Shown here: piece after piece, positions 25,838 through 35,622 of the stretch
Layout of the letters: each line of letters opens with the position of its first letter
How positions within the stretch are numbered: position 1 is the stretch's first letter
Origin: Bordetella parapertussis
GTDB taxonomy: Bacteria > Pseudomonadota > Gammaproteobacteria > Burkholderiales > Burkholderiaceae_A
Reading direction: 5' to 3'
NCBI GenBank assembly: GCA_945862305.1
Contig: CAMAXF010000008.1
Span: forward strand, 1-64,000
DNA length: 64,000 nucleotides
Made by a program: the position numbers and the translations under genes
Notes under the pieces: generated by a model
Told to the model about the DNA's origin: nothing
The model's database searches: none
The model's input: the letters and a program-made list of their open reading frames with translations, nothing else

Positions 25838-25911
25838 GCCCATCCCTCAGTCACTCTTGGGGTGCGGGGCAGGCCCATCTCGTTCATAGAAGCCGCCAAA
25901 CAGCAAAACGT

Positions 25912-26679
25912 TTAGCTGGAGGAATCCTGGGCTGCGGCAGCGCGGTCGGTGGGTTTGATCCAGCCAGACAACCAAATGCCCAGCTGGTAGAGCAGGCACA
26001 GCGGGATGGCCAGCATGAGCTGCGAGATCACGTCGGGCGGGGTCACGATGGCGGCCACCACAAAGGCGGCCACGATGAAATACGGCCTGAAATCAATCAT
26101 CTTCTGCAGCGACACCACCCCCATCCGAATGAGCACCATCTGCACCACGGGGGTCTCGAAGGACAGGCCAAAGACCAGGAAGAGGCTCAAGGCAAAGCTC
26201 AGGTACTTGTCGATGTCGGTGGCCATCTGAACGCCCTCTGGCGTGTAGGCCGCCACAAATCCGAACACCGCAGGGAACACAAAGAAGTACGCGAAGGCCA
26301 TGCCCACGAGAAAGAGCAAGAAACTGGTGACGATGATTGGCATGGCCAGCCGCTTCTCGTGGGTGTAGAGGCCCGGGGCCACGAAGGCCCAGGCCTGATA
26401 GAGCACGTAAGGCAGCGCCAGCACAAAGGCCACTAGCATGGTCACCTTCATGGGCACGAAGAAGGGCGCCGTGACATCGGTGGCGATCATGCTCGAGCCG
26501 GCCGGCAGGGTGGCAATGAGAGGCTCTGCAAAAATGGAATAGATCTGCGGGGCCCAGTAGACCAGGCCCAAGAAGACCACCAGCACGGAGAGGGCCGCCT
26601 TGATCAGGCGATCGCGCAGCTCCACCAGGTGGGTCATGAAGCCCTCTTCGGGGGGCGAGCTGTTCTGTGGATCAGTCAT
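25912..26679 (-). CDS. tatC: Sec-independent protein translocase TatC
   Basis: Six-helix membrane protein that with TatB recognises twin-Arg signal peptides. 255 residues with the cytoplasmic N-terminal motif HLVELRDRLIKA (about 16-27), the conserved FVAPGLYTHEKR loop and the PDVISQ motif after helix five. Overlaps tatB by 8 bases. Last of tatABC on the minus strand; a short stretch without genes (25838-25911) separates it from the convergent protease gene and contains the palindrome AAACGTTT inside a CAGC/GCTG stem. Confidence 0.97.
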   Translation of the reverse strand: MTDPQNSSPPEEGFMTHLVELRDRLIKAALSVLVVFLGLVYWAPQIYSIFAEPLIATLPAGSSMIATDVTAPFFVPMKVTMLVAFVLALPYVLYQAWAFVAPGLYTHEKRLAMPIIVTSFLLFLVGMAFAYFFVFPAVFGFVAAYTPEGVQMATDIDKYLSFALSLFLVFGLSFETPVVQMVLIRMGVVSLQKMIDFRPYFIVAAFVVAAIVTPPDVISQLMLAIPLCLLYQLGIWLSGWIKPTDRAAAAQDSSS

Positions 26680-27121
26680 ACCGAGGCTTCTTGGTCAGGT
26701 AGCGCTTGCGCAGCCGATTGCGAACACGGTCACGCACCCGTTGGTCGTTCTGCTCCTCGCTCCAGGTGCGCTCAGGCGCGCCGATGAAGAGGCCTGCGCG
26801 GCGATCGAAGGGCGAGGAAAAGTCAGAGCCTTGATTGACATCGTCGGAGAGGCCCTGGGTGACCCCTTGGACCTCTTGCTCCACGCTCGAGACACTGCTC
26901 TGGATGGACTGCCCGATGTCAGACACGGCCCGCTGCGCCTTGCGGAGTTCTTCGAGGTCCATCTGGCGTTGGATGTCGTTCTTGACATCGGACACGTAGC
27001 GTTGGGCTCGGCCCAGCAAGGCCCCCACGGTTCGGGTGACCACGGGCAGGCGCTGTGGCCCCAGAACCACCAGACCCACGCCAGCAATGAGGGCGAGTTC
27101 GGTAAAGCCAATGTCCAGCAC
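26672..27121 (-). CDS. tatB: Sec-independent protein translocase TatB
   Basis: Single-span membrane protein of the Tat receptor. 149 residues: N-terminal transmembrane helix with MLDIGFTELALIAGVGLVVLG and the conserved Glu at position 8, hinge GPQRLP, a long amphipathic helix (about 25-60), and a charged, Gln- and Arg-rich cytoplasmic tail. The Glu at 8 and length distinguish it from TatA. A hairpin separates it from tatA upstream. Confidence 0.95.
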   Translation of the reverse strand: MLDIGFTELALIAGVGLVVLGPQRLPVVTRTVGALLGRAQRYVSDVKNDIQRQMDLEELRKAQRAVSDIGQSIQSSVSSVEQEVQGVTQGLSDDVNQGSDFSSPFDRRAGLFIGAPERTWSEEQNDQRVRDRVRNRLRKRYLTKKPRYD

Positions 27122-27140
27122 GGTTGACTCGCTGCCTGCA

Positions 27141-27155
27141 AGCCCCTAGGGGGCT
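27141..27155. repeat. hairpin between tatA and tatB
   Basis: AGCCCC (27141-27146) pairs perfectly with GGGGCT (27150-27155) around a 3-base loop. It starts at the last base of the tatA stop on the minus strand and has no T-tract. It could slow RNA polymerase or protect the upstream tatA segment from 3' decay, which would raise TatA over TatB and TatC. Confidence 0.5.
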
Positions 27156-27394
27156 CAGGCGCCTGTGTTGGTTTTGTCTTTGGCCTCGACGTCGATGGTG
27201 CGAGCCTCGACCTTGGCCGTGACCGGCTCTCCGGGCTTGTCTTCTGCGCTCGCGCCGCCTTCCTTCATGCCATCTTTGAAGCCCTTCACAGCGCCGCCAA
27301 GGTCTGAGCCAATGTTACGAAGCTTCTTCGTGCCAAAGACGAGCAGAATGATCAGCAGAACGATCAACCAGTGCCAGACACTGAACGTACCCAT
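27155..27394 (-). CDS. tatA: Sec-independent protein translocase TatA
   Basis: Pore-forming Tat subunit, needed in excess over TatBC. 79 residues: transmembrane helix [15 protein letters not shown] (about 7-21), hinge [10 protein letters not shown] and amphipathic helix [18 protein letters not shown], then a charged tail. CGGAG lies 8 bases before the ATG. Follows hinT by 17 bases, continuing the his-hinT-tat order seen in other Burkholderiales. Confidence 0.95.
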   Translation of the reverse strand: MGTFSVWHWLIVLLIILLVFGTKKLRNIGSDLGGAVKGFKDGMKEGGASAEDKPGEPVTAKVEARTIDVEAKDKTNTGA

Positions 27395-27411
27395 TTGCGT
27401 GCTCCGATGGA

Positions 27412-27756
27412 TTAAAAGGCCGCAGAACTGCCGAGCGGTTCCGGCCCGCCCAGCAGGTGCATGTGAAGATGATACACCTCCTGCCGCCCCACCCGACCGG
27501 TGTTGACCACGGTGCGAAAGCCATCTGGTGAGCCATTTTCAGCTGCGAGCCGGCCTGCGAGAACCATCATTCGACCCATGACCTGGGTGTCGGCCTCGGC
27601 CAGGCTGGCCATGGACTCGATGTGCTTCTTGGGGATGACGAGCAGGTGCAGCGGGGCCTTGGGATGAATGTCCCGAAAGGCCAAAAGGTCTTCATCCTCA
27701 AACACCTTCTGAGCGGGGATCTCCCCGGCGACGATCTTGCAAAAAATACAGTTCAT
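27412..27756 (-). CDS. hinT: HIT-family purine nucleoside phosphoramidase (HinT)
   Basis: Histidine-triad hydrolase of adenosine 5'-phosphoramidates and related compounds. 114 residues; the triad is in [10 protein letters not shown] (about 97-103), and [20 protein letters not shown] marks the N-terminus. Overlaps hisE by 4 bases (ATGA), so its translation is coupled to the his genes. The link to histidine synthesis is by position only. Confidence 0.95.
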   Translation of the reverse strand: MNCIFCKIVAGEIPAQKVFEDEDLLAFRDIHPKAPLHLLVIPKKHIESMASLAEADTQVMGRMMVLAGRLAAENGSPDGFRTVVNTGRVGRQEVYHLHMHLLGGPEPLGSSAAF

Positions 27757-28091
27757 GTTTGACGGCTCCTTGCCTTGCGTGCGGCTTTTTCATCCAGACC
27801 CGAGAGGCCCTCGCGTCGCTCGAGCTCGGCCAAGACCTGCTCCGGCCGAAGGCCGTGCTGCACGAGCACGACCAGGCTGTGAAACCAGAGGTCTGCCATT
27901 TCCGAGACGATGCGCTCGGGCTGATTGTCCTTGGCGGCCATGACGGTCTCGGTGGCCTCCTCGCCGATCTTCTTCAAGGCCGCATCCGGCGCCTGTGCCA
28001 GAAGCCTGGCCACATAGCTCTTGTCTGGGTCCAGCCCACGCCTGGATTCAATGGTGTCTGCCAGGCGTGCCAGCAGGTCTTCACTTGCCAT
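27753..28091 (-). CDS. hisE: phosphoribosyl-ATP pyrophosphatase (HisE)
   Basis: Second step of histidine synthesis: PR-ATP to PR-AMP and pyrophosphate. 112 residues of MazG-like all-helical fold with [15 protein letters not shown] (EExxE metal site) and [13 protein letters not shown]. Separate from hisI, unlike the fused HisIE of enterobacteria. Start 28091 ([10 protein letters not shown]) lies within the end of hisI (11-base overlap). Confidence 0.95.
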   Translation of the reverse strand: MASEDLLARLADTIESRRGLDPDKSYVARLLAQAPDAALKKIGEEATETVMAAKDNQPERIVSEMADLWFHSLVVLVQHGLRPEQVLAELERREGLSGLDEKAARKARSRQT

Positions 28092-28467
28092 AGATGGCCT
28101 CCGGGTCTTTGAGGATGGGGTCCACTGGTGCCCAACGACCATCGGACAGCACGGAATAAAAGCAAGATGCTCGGCCGGTGTGGCAGGCAATGCCGCCCGC
28201 CTGAGCGACCTGCAAGAGAACAACATCGCCATCGCAGTCAAGGCGCAGTTCACGCACCTGCTGCACATGGCCAGACTCCTCTCCCTTGCGCCAAAGCCTC
28301 TGTCGTGAGCGCGAGAAGTAGACAGCCCGGCCGGTCTGTGCAGTCTCTTCAAGCGCCTCGCGGTTCATGAAGGCCACCATGAGCACGCGGCCGGAGTCGG
28401 CATCTTGGGCCACGGCCGTGACCAGCCCGTTGGCATCAAAGCGCACCTGATCAAGCCAGTCGGACAC
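28081..28467 (-). CDS. hisI: phosphoribosyl-AMP cyclohydrolase (HisI)
   Basis: Third step of histidine synthesis, opening the adenine ring of PR-AMP; a zinc enzyme. 128 residues. Conserved parts: [46 protein letters not shown] and the Cys segment [13 protein letters not shown]. Start is a GTG at 28467 ([14 protein letters not shown] follows), with AGGGGGG four bases upstream; it overlaps hisF by 17 bases, so no ATG start fits. Confidence 0.94.
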   Translation of the reverse strand: MSDWLDQVRFDANGLVTAVAQDADSGRVLMVAFMNREALEETAQTGRAVYFSRSRQRLWRKGEESGHVQQVRELRLDCDGDVVLLQVAQAGGIACHTGRASCFYSVLSDGRWAPVDPILKDPEAIYGK

Positions 28468-29215
28468 AGACCCCCCTGTCGCGCAGGTGGGCCTTGGCCT
28501 CGCCCACGGTGTGTTGCCCAAAGTGAAAAATGCTGGCCGCCAAGACCGCATCGGCCTCGCCTTCGGTGACGCCGTCGACCAAGTCTTGCAGACAGCCCAC
28601 GCCACCCGAGGCAATCACCGGGATGTTGACCGCCCGCGACACTGCCCGGGTGAGGCCAAGGTCGAAGCCCTGCTTGGTGCCGTCTCGGTCCATGCTGGTG
28701 AGCAGAATCTCGCCCGCCCCCAATGCCGCAACCTCCTGCGCCCAGGCCACTGCATCACGGCCGGTGGCGGTTCGTCCACCATGGGTGAAGACCGACCAGC
28801 CCGAGCCGTCGGGATTGCGCTTGGCATCAATGGCCACCACGATGCACTGGGCACCAAACTTGTCGTGGCAGTCGGCAATGAGCTGAGGGTTCTGCACGGC
28901 GGCCGTGTTGATGCTGACCTTGTCGGCCCCGGCCTGCAGGAGCCGACTCACATCATCGACCGCACGCACACCGCCACCCACAGTGAGTGGAATGAAAACC
29001 TGATTGGCCACCGCCTCGATCATGGGGAGGATGAGGCCACGTGCATCCGAGGAGGCGGTGATGTCGAGGAAGGTGATCTCGTCGGCGCCTTGGTCGTCGT
29101 AGCGTTTGGCCACCTCCACGGGGTCGCCGGCATCACGCAGCGAGACAAAGTTGGTGCCCTTCACCACCCGGCCTGCGTCCACATCCAGACACGGGATGAT
29201 GCGCTTGGCGAGCAC
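28451..29215 (-). CDS. hisF: imidazole glycerol phosphate synthase subunit HisF
   Basis: Cyclase half of IGP synthase; uses ammonia from HisH to make IGP and AICAR. 254-residue TIM barrel with [20 protein letters not shown] (catalytic Asp about residue 11), FLDITAS (about 50), VGGGVR (about 82) and the second catalytic Asp in [12 protein letters not shown] (about 176). Follows hisA by 3 bases. Confidence 0.98.
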   Translation of the reverse strand: MLAKRIIPCLDVDAGRVVKGTNFVSLRDAGDPVEVAKRYDDQGADEITFLDITASSDARGLILPMIEAVANQVFIPLTVGGGVRAVDDVSRLLQAGADKVSINTAAVQNPQLIADCHDKFGAQCIVVAIDAKRNPDGSGWSVFTHGGRTATGRDAVAWAQEVAALGAGEILLTSMDRDGTKQGFDLGLTRAVSRAVNIPVIASGGVGCLQDLVDGVTEGEADAVLAASIFHFGQHTVGEAKAHLRDRGVCVRLA

Positions 29216-29218
29216 GGC

Positions 29219-29962
29219 TCAGCCCTGCTCGTCGGCGTAGGCCTGCGCCTGTCCGAGGTCGAGCTGGCCCTCGTAGAGGGCACGGCCCAGAATCGCACCC
29301 ATGACGCCTTCGGACTCGACCTCGCAGAGCGCACGAATATCCGCCATGCCCGCAATGCCACCGGAGGCCAAGATGGGAATGTTCACCGCCTGGGCTAGGC
29401 GCACCGTGGCCTCGACGTTCACGCCCGAAAGCATGCCGTCGCGGCCAATGTCGGTGTAGAGAATGGCCGAGACGCCATCGTTCTCAAACTTCCGCGCGAG
29501 ATCGATGACCTCGTGTCCCGAGAGCTTGCTCCAGCCATCGGTGGCGACCTTGCCATCTTTGGCATCGATGGACACGATGATCTGACCTGGGAAGGCTGCA
29601 CAGGCGTCCTTCAAAAGGCCGGGGTTCTTCACGGCAGCCGTGCCAATGACCACGAAGCTCGCGCCATCGTCGAGGTAACGCTCGATGGTCTCGAGGTCTC
29701 GAATGCCACCGCCAATCTGAACCGGCACGTCGGGCCCGGCCGCCTCGATGATGGCCCGCACCGCCGCCTCGTTCTTGGGCCGACCCGCCACAGCGCCGTT
29801 GAGGTCCACGACATGAATGCGGCGTGCACCCTGGCCAATCCACTGGGCGGCCATCTGGCCGGGGTGGTCGGAGAAGATGGTGGCGTCTTGAAGATCGCCC
29901 TGGCGCAGACGGACACACTGGCCGTCTTTGAGATCAATGGCTGGAATGAGTAAGAGTGACAT
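29219..29962 (-). CDS. hisA: ProFAR isomerase (HisA)
   Basis: Fourth step of histidine synthesis: Amadori isomerisation of ProFAR to PRFAR. 247-residue TIM barrel: [20 protein letters not shown] (catalytic Asp about residue 10), the [12 protein letters not shown] phosphate site and [14 protein letters not shown] with the second Asp. No tryptophan-pathway PriA role suggested. Lies between hisH and hisF. Confidence 0.98.
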   Translation of the reverse strand: MSLLLIPAIDLKDGQCVRLRQGDLQDATIFSDHPGQMAAQWIGQGARRIHVVDLNGAVAGRPKNEAAVRAIIEAAGPDVPVQIGGGIRDLETIERYLDDGASFVVIGTAAVKNPGLLKDACAAFPGQIIVSIDAKDGKVATDGWSKLSGHEVIDLARKFENDGVSAILYTDIGRDGMLSGVNVEATVRLAQAVNIPILASGGIAGMADIRALCEVESEGVMGAILGRALYEGQLDLGQAQAYADEQG

Positions 29963-29968
29963 AAGGGG

Positions 29969-30628
29969 TTAGGACGGCTTCCACTGGCAAAAGTTTACTA
30001 GCAGGCGCTGTCCTGCGGCGGCGCTCTTCTCCGGATGAAACTGAGTGGCAATGATGTTGTCTCGGGCCACGGCACAAACAAACCGACGCCCGTAGTCGGT
30101 CTCACCGAGGATGTCTGCTGGCAAGGCGGGCTCCGCATGAAAGCTGTGCACGAAGTAAAACCAGTCGCCCTGCGCCATGGTGTCGAGGCTTTCCAACACC
30201 GGATGCGGCCGGCGAAAGGTCACGCGATTCCAGCCCATGTGGGGCACCTTGAGTGGACGGCCATCTGGGCCCACCGCACCACGGGCGGGGGTGAATCGAA
30301 TCACCTGGCCCGCAATGATGCCCAGGCCCGTCGTGTCGCCCTCTTCACTGTGGTCAAAGAGCATTTGCTGGCCCACACAAATGCCGAAGAAGGGTTTTTG
30401 TGCAATGACCTCTCGCAGTGCCTCGGCCAGGCCCGACCGGGACAGGCTCTCCATGCAGTCGGGCATGGCCCCCTGTCCTGGAAAGATGACGCGGTCGGCG
30501 CGCCGCAGAAGGTCTGGATCTCGAACCAGGGCAACGTCGCCAGCACCGGGCTCATGTGCGTTGGCTGCCAACACAGCCCGCAGCACGCTGCGCACATTGC
30601 CACCACCGTAATCGACGATCGCGATCAT
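29969..30628 (-). CDS. hisH: imidazole glycerol phosphate synthase glutaminase subunit HisH
   Basis: Class I glutaminase that supplies ammonia to HisF. 219 residues. Starts MIAIVDYGGGNVRS; nucleophile Cys in GICVGQQML (about 88), and His-Glu in ATQFHPEKS (about 198-200) complete the triad. Follows hisB by 20 bases and precedes hisA by 6. Confidence 0.97.
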   Translation of the reverse strand: MIAIVDYGGGNVRSVLRAVLAANAHEPGAGDVALVRDPDLLRRADRVIFPGQGAMPDCMESLSRSGLAEALREVIAQKPFFGICVGQQMLFDHSEEGDTTGLGIIAGQVIRFTPARGAVGPDGRPLKVPHMGWNRVTFRRPHPVLESLDTMAQGDWFYFVHSFHAEPALPADILGETDYGRRFVCAVARDNIIATQFHPEKSAAAGQRLLVNFCQWKPS

Positions 30629-30648
30629 CGGCCTGGCCGGGCGCGGGT

Positions 30649-31239
30649 TTAGAGGCTGCCCTTGGTCGACGGAATGGCGTTGGCGTCGAGCCGAGGGTCC
30701 AGTGCCACGGCCATTCGCAAGGCCCGACCAAACGCCTTGAAGAGGGTTTCACACTGGTGGTGCGCGTTCTCACCCTTGAGGTTGTCAAAGTGCAGGGTGA
30801 CCTGTGCGTGGTTCACAAAGCCTTGAAAAAATTCATGGATGAGGTCGAGGTCGAACTGGCCGACAAACTGCCGCTTCCATACGCAATTGAACTCCAGGCC
30901 AGGCCGGCCAGAGAGGTCCACCACCACTCGGGAGAGGGCTTCATCCAAAGGAACATAAGAGTGGCCATAACGAACGACACCCTGCTTGTTTCCAATGGCC
31001 TTGGCAAAGGCTTGACCCAAGGTGATGCCGATGTCTTCCACGGTGTGATGGGCGTCGATGTCTAGGTCGCCCTTGGCGCGAATGGTGAGGTCCACCAGCC
31101 CATGCCGAGCGATTTGATCGAGCATGTGGTCGAGGAATGGAATGCCGGAATCCAGTTCACGAGCGCCTGTGCCATCCAGGCCGATCTTCACGTAAATCTG
31201 GGTCTCTGCGGTGTTTCGTTGGACGTCAGCGGTTCTCAT
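30649..31239 (-). CDS. hisB: imidazoleglycerol-phosphate dehydratase (HisB)
   Basis: Sixth step of histidine synthesis, a manganese enzyme. 196 residues, the single-function form without the histidinol-phosphatase domain of E. coli HisB. Metal-binding motifs [33 protein letters not shown] are clear. It now heads the hisB-hisH-hisA-hisF-hisI-hisE-hinT-tat run because hisC beside it is inverted; only 23 bases separate the two start codons. No Shine-Dalgarno; TATCAT (31247-31252) lies 7 bases before the ATG. Confidence 0.97.
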   Translation of the reverse strand: MRTADVQRNTAETQIYVKIGLDGTGARELDSGIPFLDHMLDQIARHGLVDLTIRAKGDLDIDAHHTVEDIGITLGQAFAKAIGNKQGVVRYGHSYVPLDEALSRVVVDLSGRPGLEFNCVWKRQFVGQFDLDLIHEFFQGFVNHAQVTLHFDNLKGENAHHQCETLFKAFGRALRMAVALDPRLDANAIPSTKGSL

Positions 31240-31246
31240 AGGCCAA

Positions 31247-31256
31247 ATGATACAGT
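31247..31256. promoter_or_regulatory. overlapping divergent -10-like elements for hisB and hisC
   Basis: Minus strand: TATCAT (31247-31252), 7 bases before the hisB ATG at 31239. Plus strand: TACAGT (31251-31256), 6 bases before the hisC ATG at 31263. They share 2 bp. The whole gap is 23 bases, so both promoters must lie in it and in the facing gene, and both mRNAs would have no leader. Confidence 0.5.
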
Positions 31257-31262
31257 CGCGCG

Positions 31263-32345
31263 ATGAACCCGTTTTGGAGCCCTGTGGTGGGGCAGTTGGC
31301 CCCCTACATTCCAGGTGAGCAGCCCCAGGTCGATGGGCTCATCAAGCTCAACACCAACGAGAATCCGTATCCGCCCTCACTCAAGGTGGTCGAGGCCATT
31401 CGTGCCGTGCTCGGGGCCGACGGCGATCGGCTTCGCCTCTACCCAGACCCTCAATCGCTTGCGCTTCGCACGGCTGCTGCCGCCTTGCATGGCCTCACGG
31501 CCGACCATGTCTTCGCCGGCAATGGCTCCGATGAGGTGCTCGCTTTTGTCTTTCAGGGCCTGCTCCACCACAGCGAGCCCCTGGTGTTTCCCGACATCAC
31601 CTACAGCTTTTATCCCAGTTACTGCCGGCTCTATGGGATTCGGCACGAGGTCTTCGAGATCAACGACGCCTACGAGATCGACCTCGCCACGATCCCCTCA
31701 ACAGCCGGCGCAGTCATCTTCCCAAACCCCAACGCGCCCACCGGCAAAGCCCTCCGACGTGATTGGATCGAACGATTCTTGCGCGATCGGCCACAGACCT
31801 TGGTGGTGGTCGATGAGGCCTATGTGGACTTCGGTGCCGAGTCGTGCGTGCCCTTGGTGGCCTCCCATGCGAACCTCCTGGTGACACAGTCGCTCTCAAA
31901 GTCACGCGCACTGGCCGGTATGCGGGTGGGCCTGGCGTTTGGTCCGCCTGGACTCTTAGAGGCGCTCATTCGCATCAAGGACAGCTTCAACTCCTACCCC
32001 TTGGATCGTCTGGCCAGTGCTGCAGGAGTGGCAGCCCTTAAGGACACGCAGTGGTTCGACGAGAACCGTCAGAAAATCATCGCCGATCGCGACTGGCTCA
32101 CGGGTGCCCTTCAGTACTACGGCTTCCAGGTGTTGCCCTCAATGGCGAATTTTGTTTTTGCGAGACACCCTCGGGTCGTGGCCGCAGGGTTGGCCACGGA
32201 CCTGCGGGCCCGGAAGATTCTGGTTCGGCATTTCGACAGGCCCCGCACCCAAGAATGGCTGCGGATCACTGTGGGCACCCGCGCGCAGTGTGAGGCACTG
32301 GCCGACGCCGTGGAGTCGCTCACGAGCGCTCATCCACCCCGATAG
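31263..32345 (+). CDS. hisC: histidinol-phosphate aminotransferase (HisC, second type), inverted
   Basis: PLP aminotransferase making histidinol phosphate from imidazole acetol phosphate. 360 residues, fold type [10 protein letters not shown] near the N-terminus, [26 protein letters not shown] and the PLP Lys in [14 protein letters not shown] (about residue 218). The opening [18 protein letters not shown] is typical of the HisC2-type paralogue, which in relatives usually lies away from the his operon and may also serve aromatic amino acids. Here it lies in the his cluster but on the opposite strand to all its neighbours, divergent from hisB and convergent with hisD. Confidence 0.95.
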   Translation: MNPFWSPVVGQLAPYIPGEQPQVDGLIKLNTNENPYPPSLKVVEAIRAVLGADGDRLRLYPDPQSLALRTAAAALHGLTADHVFAGNGSDEVLAFVFQGLLHHSEPLVFPDITYSFYPSYCRLYGIRHEVFEINDAYEIDLATIPSTAGAVIFPNPNAPTGKALRRDWIERFLRDRPQTLVVVDEAYVDFGAESCVPLVASHANLLVTQSLSKSRALAGMRVGLAFGPPGLLEALIRIKDSFNSYPLDRLASAAGVAALKDTQWFDENRQKIIADRDWLTGALQYYGFQVLPSMANFVFARHPRVVAAGLATDLRARKILVRHFDRPRTQEWLRITVGTRAQCEALADAVESLTSAHPPR

Positions 32346-32358
32346 ATGGCGAGCCGAA

Positions 32359-32377
32359 CGCACGCAACTCGCGTGCG
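32359..32377. repeat. hairpin between the convergent hisC and hisD ends
   Basis: CGCACGC (32359-32365) pairs perfectly with GCGTGCG (32371-32377) around AACTC. It lies in the 48-base gap between the two stop codons, and no T-tract follows on either strand. Could be a two-way pause or a rearrangement scar. Confidence 0.5.
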
Positions 32378-32393
32378 CGGCCAACACGTCAGA

Positions 32394-33704
32394 CTAACTT
32401 TTGAGGCGAAGTTCCGCGGCCCGGGCATGCGCCGGCAGGTGCTCACCCCAGGCGAGCGTGGAGGCCACACGCCCCAGAACCTGGGCGCCCGCCTCGGTGA
32501 CGTGAATGAGTGAGGTGCGCTTCTGAAAGTCATAGACCCCCAAGGGCGATGAGAAGCGGGCGGTCTGCATGGTCGGCAGCACATGATTGGGCCCTGCGCA
32601 GTAATCGCCAATGGATTCAGATGCGTAGCGGCCCATGAAGATTGCGCCGGCATGTCGAATTTTGTCGGCCCAGCGCTCCGGCTCGTCTGTGGAGACCTCG
32701 AGGTGCTCGGGCGCGATTTGCGAGGCGAGTTCACAGGCCTCCTCAAGACTTCGGGTGAGGATGAAGAGACCCCGATTGCGCAGAGACGTCTCAATGACCG
32801 CGCGCCGGGGCATGTCCGGCAGGAGGCGGTCGATCGAGGCCTGAACCTCGTCGATGTAGGCGGCGTCGGGCGTGAGCAGAATGGACTGGGCCAGCTCATC
32901 GTGCTCGGCCTGGGAGAAGAGATCCATGGCGACCCAGTCGGGGTCGGTCTTGCCGTCGCAGATCACCAGAATTTCGGAGGGGCCCGCGATCATGTCGATG
33001 CCCACCTTGCCAAAGACCTGACGCTTGGCCTCGGCCACATAGGCGTTGCCGGGGCCCACGATCTTGTCCACCGCGGGAATGGTCTGCGTGCCATAGGCCA
33101 AGGCGGCCACGGCCTGGGCGCCGCCCACCGTGAAGACCCGGTCCACACCCGCGAGGTGCGCAGCCGCCAGCACCAGGGGATTGCGCTCGCCATCGGGTGT
33201 GGGCACCACCATGACAATCTCGGGCACCCCCGCCACCTTCGCGGGCAGCGCATTCATGAGCACGGAGGATGGATAGGCAGCCTTGCCACCGGGCACATAG
33301 AGGCCTGCCCGGTCCAGGGGGGAGACGCGCTGGCCCAAGGTAGAGCCGTAGGCATCGGTGATGGACCAGGACGCCTGACGCTGGGCCTCATGAAAGACAC
33401 GAATCCGATCGGCGGCCACGGCCAGCGCCTCTCGATGCTCCGCCGACAGGCCCTCGTGGGCCGCCTTGAGCGCCGAGGCAGGAAGCTCCAGGGCCTGGGC
33501 CGATGAGACCTTGAGCCGATCAAAGGCTGCGGTGTACTCCATCACAGCCTCGTCACCACGACGGCGCACCTCGGCCAGAATGCCCTTGACCGTGGCCGAG
33601 ATGGCGTCGTCCTGACCCGCCTCATGGGCCAGCATCTTGAGCAGCTTCGGCTGAAAATCCGGCTGGGTGGTGGCGAGGCGAGCGATGGGCAATGGCGTGG
33701 ACAT
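32394..33704 (-). CDS. hisD: histidinol dehydrogenase (HisD)
   Basis: Last two oxidations of histidine synthesis, histidinol to histidine via histidinal, zinc- and NAD-dependent. 436 residues with [49 protein letters not shown], the QAEHDE metal-site segment and GPNHVLPT. Full length. Follows hisG by 2 bases. The next same-strand his gene, hisB, lies beyond the inverted hisC. Confidence 0.98.
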   Translation of the reverse strand: MSTPLPIARLATTQPDFQPKLLKMLAHEAGQDDAISATVKGILAEVRRRGDEAVMEYTAAFDRLKVSSAQALELPASALKAAHEGLSAEHREALAVAADRIRVFHEAQRQASWSITDAYGSTLGQRVSPLDRAGLYVPGGKAAYPSSVLMNALPAKVAGVPEIVMVVPTPDGERNPLVLAAAHLAGVDRVFTVGGAQAVAALAYGTQTIPAVDKIVGPGNAYVAEAKRQVFGKVGIDMIAGPSEILVICDGKTDPDWVAMDLFSQAEHDELAQSILLTPDAAYIDEVQASIDRLLPDMPRRAVIETSLRNRGLFILTRSLEEACELASQIAPEHLEVSTDEPERWADKIRHAGAIFMGRYASESIGDYCAGPNHVLPTMQTARFSSPLGVYDFQKRTSLIHVTEAGAQVLGRVASTLAWGEHLPAHARAAELRLKS

Positions 33705-33706
33705 GG

Positions 33707-34345
33707 TCAGGCCTTGGATTGTCGGGCGAAGTCTTCAATGATGGGTGCAAGGGCCGCATGCTGGGTCTTCAAGGCGGTCTGGTTCACGATCAGCCGCGAG
33801 CTCACCTGGGCAATGGCCTCCACCTCGACCAGGCCATTGGCCGCCAAGGTGGCACCGGTGGAGACCAGGTCGACGATGACATCTGCAAGGCCCACCAAGG
33901 GGGCGAGCTCCATCGAGCCATAGAGCTTGATGAGGTCTGCATGCACCCCACGCGACTCAAAGAACTGCCGGGCCGTCTGCAGGTATTTGGTGGCCACCCG
34001 CACGCGAGCGCCGCGGCGAAGCTTGTCGGCCACATCCATACCCACGGGCGCAGCAAGGCTCATGCGGCAGCGGCCAATGCCCAGATCGACCGGCTGGTAG
34101 AGGCCATTGCCACCGTGCTCCACCAGGACATCCGAACCGGCAATGCCCAGGTCGGCCGCGCCGAACTGCACATAGGTGGGCACGTCACTGGCACGCACGA
34201 TGAGCAGGCGCAGGTCGGGGCGATTGGTCTGCAGGATGAGCCTTCGGGATGTGTCAGGGTCTTCAGCAGGACGAATGCCCATGCCCTGGAGCATGGGAAG
34301 GGCCTCCTCAAAGAGGCGGCCCTTGGACAAAGCCAGTGTGATCAT
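33707..34345 (-). CDS. hisG: ATP phosphoribosyltransferase, short form (HisG)
   Basis: First and controlling step of histidine synthesis: ATP plus PRPP to PR-ATP. 212 residues, the short form that lacks the C-terminal histidine-sensing domain and in known cases needs the HisRS-like partner HisZ; no hisZ is in this window. Motifs: [15 protein letters not shown], the PRPP-site segment [18 protein letters not shown]. Overlaps murA by 4 bases at its start. Confidence 0.96.
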   Translation of the reverse strand: MITLALSKGRLFEEALPMLQGMGIRPAEDPDTSRRLILQTNRPDLRLLIVRASDVPTYVQFGAADLGIAGSDVLVEHGGNGLYQPVDLGIGRCRMSLAAPVGMDVADKLRRGARVRVATKYLQTARQFFESRGVHADLIKLYGSMELAPLVGLADVIVDLVSTGATLAANGLVEVEAIAQVSSRLIVNQTALKTQHAALAPIIEDFARQSKA

Positions 34346-35613
34346 GCCGACACCCTGGTCACGCGAGCCCCGAGGCCCACGAGTTTCTGTTCCATCCGAT
34401 CGTAGCCGCGGTCGAGGTGGTAGATGCGGTCGATGTCGGTGGTGCCTTCGGCCACCAGGCCCGCAATGACCAGGCCTGCAGAGGCGCGCAGGTCGGTGGC
34501 CATGACCCTTGCGCCGGTGAGTCGGGAGACACCCTTGACCACGGCCGTGTGGCCATCGATCTCGATCTGCGCACCGAGCCTACGCATCTCTTGGACATGC
34601 ATGAACCGGTTCTCGAAGATGGTCTCCACCACCATGCCCGTGCCATTTGCAATGGCGTTGACCGCCATGAGTTGGGCCTGCATGTCGGTGGCAAAGCCCG
34701 GGTATGGGGCCGTACGAACATTGACGGGCCGCGGACGGCCGCTGGCCCGGGCCAGAATGCCTTCGTCGGTCGACTGCCAGTCGAGCCCAGCCTCTTGGAG
34801 TTTGTCGAGTGTGGCGCCCATCTGGTCGGCCCGCGCCCCCAGGGCGGTGAGTTCTCCGCCCGTGGCCATGACCGCGCACAGGAAGGTGCCCGCCTCGATG
34901 CGGTCGGGCATGACGGTGTGCTCGGCCCCGTTTAGCGCCTCCACACCACGAATGGTGATGCGGTCTGTGCCCGCACCCTCAATCTGTGCACCCATGGACT
35001 GAAGCACCACGGCCAGGTCGACCACCTCGGGCTCGCAGGCTGCGTTCTCGATGACGGTGGTGCCCTCGGCCAAGCAGGCCGCCATCATGAGGTTCTCGGT
35101 GCCGGTGACCGTGACCATGTCGGTGGAAATGCGGGCACCCTTGAGGCGGCCCGCGCGTGCCTTGATGTAGCCATGGTCGATCTCGATCTGCGCCCCCATG
35201 GCGGTGAGGCCCTTGATGTGCTGGTCCACGGGGCGCTGACCAATCGCGCAGCCCCCGGGCAGGCTCACCAAGGCCTCGCCAAATCGGGCGAGCATGGGGC
35301 CGAGCACGAGCACCGAGGCGCGCATGGTCTTGACCAATTCATAGGGCGCCTCAAGCCGATTGATGCGGTCGGCCTGCAGGGTGAGGGTCTCTTGGCCGTC
35401 GACGGACTGGGCATGCCGTTCACAGCGCAGGCCCATGCCTTCCAGGAGCTTGCGCATGGTGGCCACATCCCGCAGGGGCGGCACGTTGTGCAAGACCAGG
35501 GGTGCATCGGTGAGCAGGCCCGCGCAGAGAATGGGCAGGGCGGCATTCTTGGCCCCGGAAATTCGGACGCGGCCATGAAGGGGCTGGCCCCCTTGAATCT
35601 GAAAACGATCCAT
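34342..35613 (-). CDS. murA: UDP-N-acetylglucosamine 1-carboxyvinyltransferase (MurA)
   Basis: First committed step of peptidoglycan synthesis; transfers enolpyruvate from PEP to UDP-GlcNAc. 423 residues: [17 protein letters not shown] with the conserved Lys-Asn (about 22-23) and the catalytic loop [12 protein letters not shown], where Cys is about residue 121 (the fosfomycin target). Two inside-out alpha/beta domains by length. Lies between bolA and hisG, the usual order. Overlap with hisG is ATGA-like, 4 bases. Confidence 0.98.
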   Translation of the reverse strand: MDRFQIQGGQPLHGRVRISGAKNAALPILCAGLLTDAPLVLHNVPPLRDVATMRKLLEGMGLRCERHAQSVDGQETLTLQADRINRLEAPYELVKTMRASVLVLGPMLARFGEALVSLPGGCAIGQRPVDQHIKGLTAMGAQIEIDHGYIKARAGRLKGARISTDMVTVTGTENLMMAACLAEGTTVIENAACEPEVVDLAVVLQSMGAQIEGAGTDRITIRGVEALNGAEHTVMPDRIEAGTFLCAVMATGGELTALGARADQMGATLDKLQEAGLDWQSTDEGILARASGRPRPVNVRTAPYPGFATDMQAQLMAVNAIANGTGMVVETIFENRFMHVQEMRRLGAQIEIDGHTAVVKGVSRLTGARVMATDLRASAGLVIAGLVAEGTTDIDRIYHLDRGYDRMEQKLVGLGARVTRVSA

Positions 35614-35622
35614 GGAGGGGCC

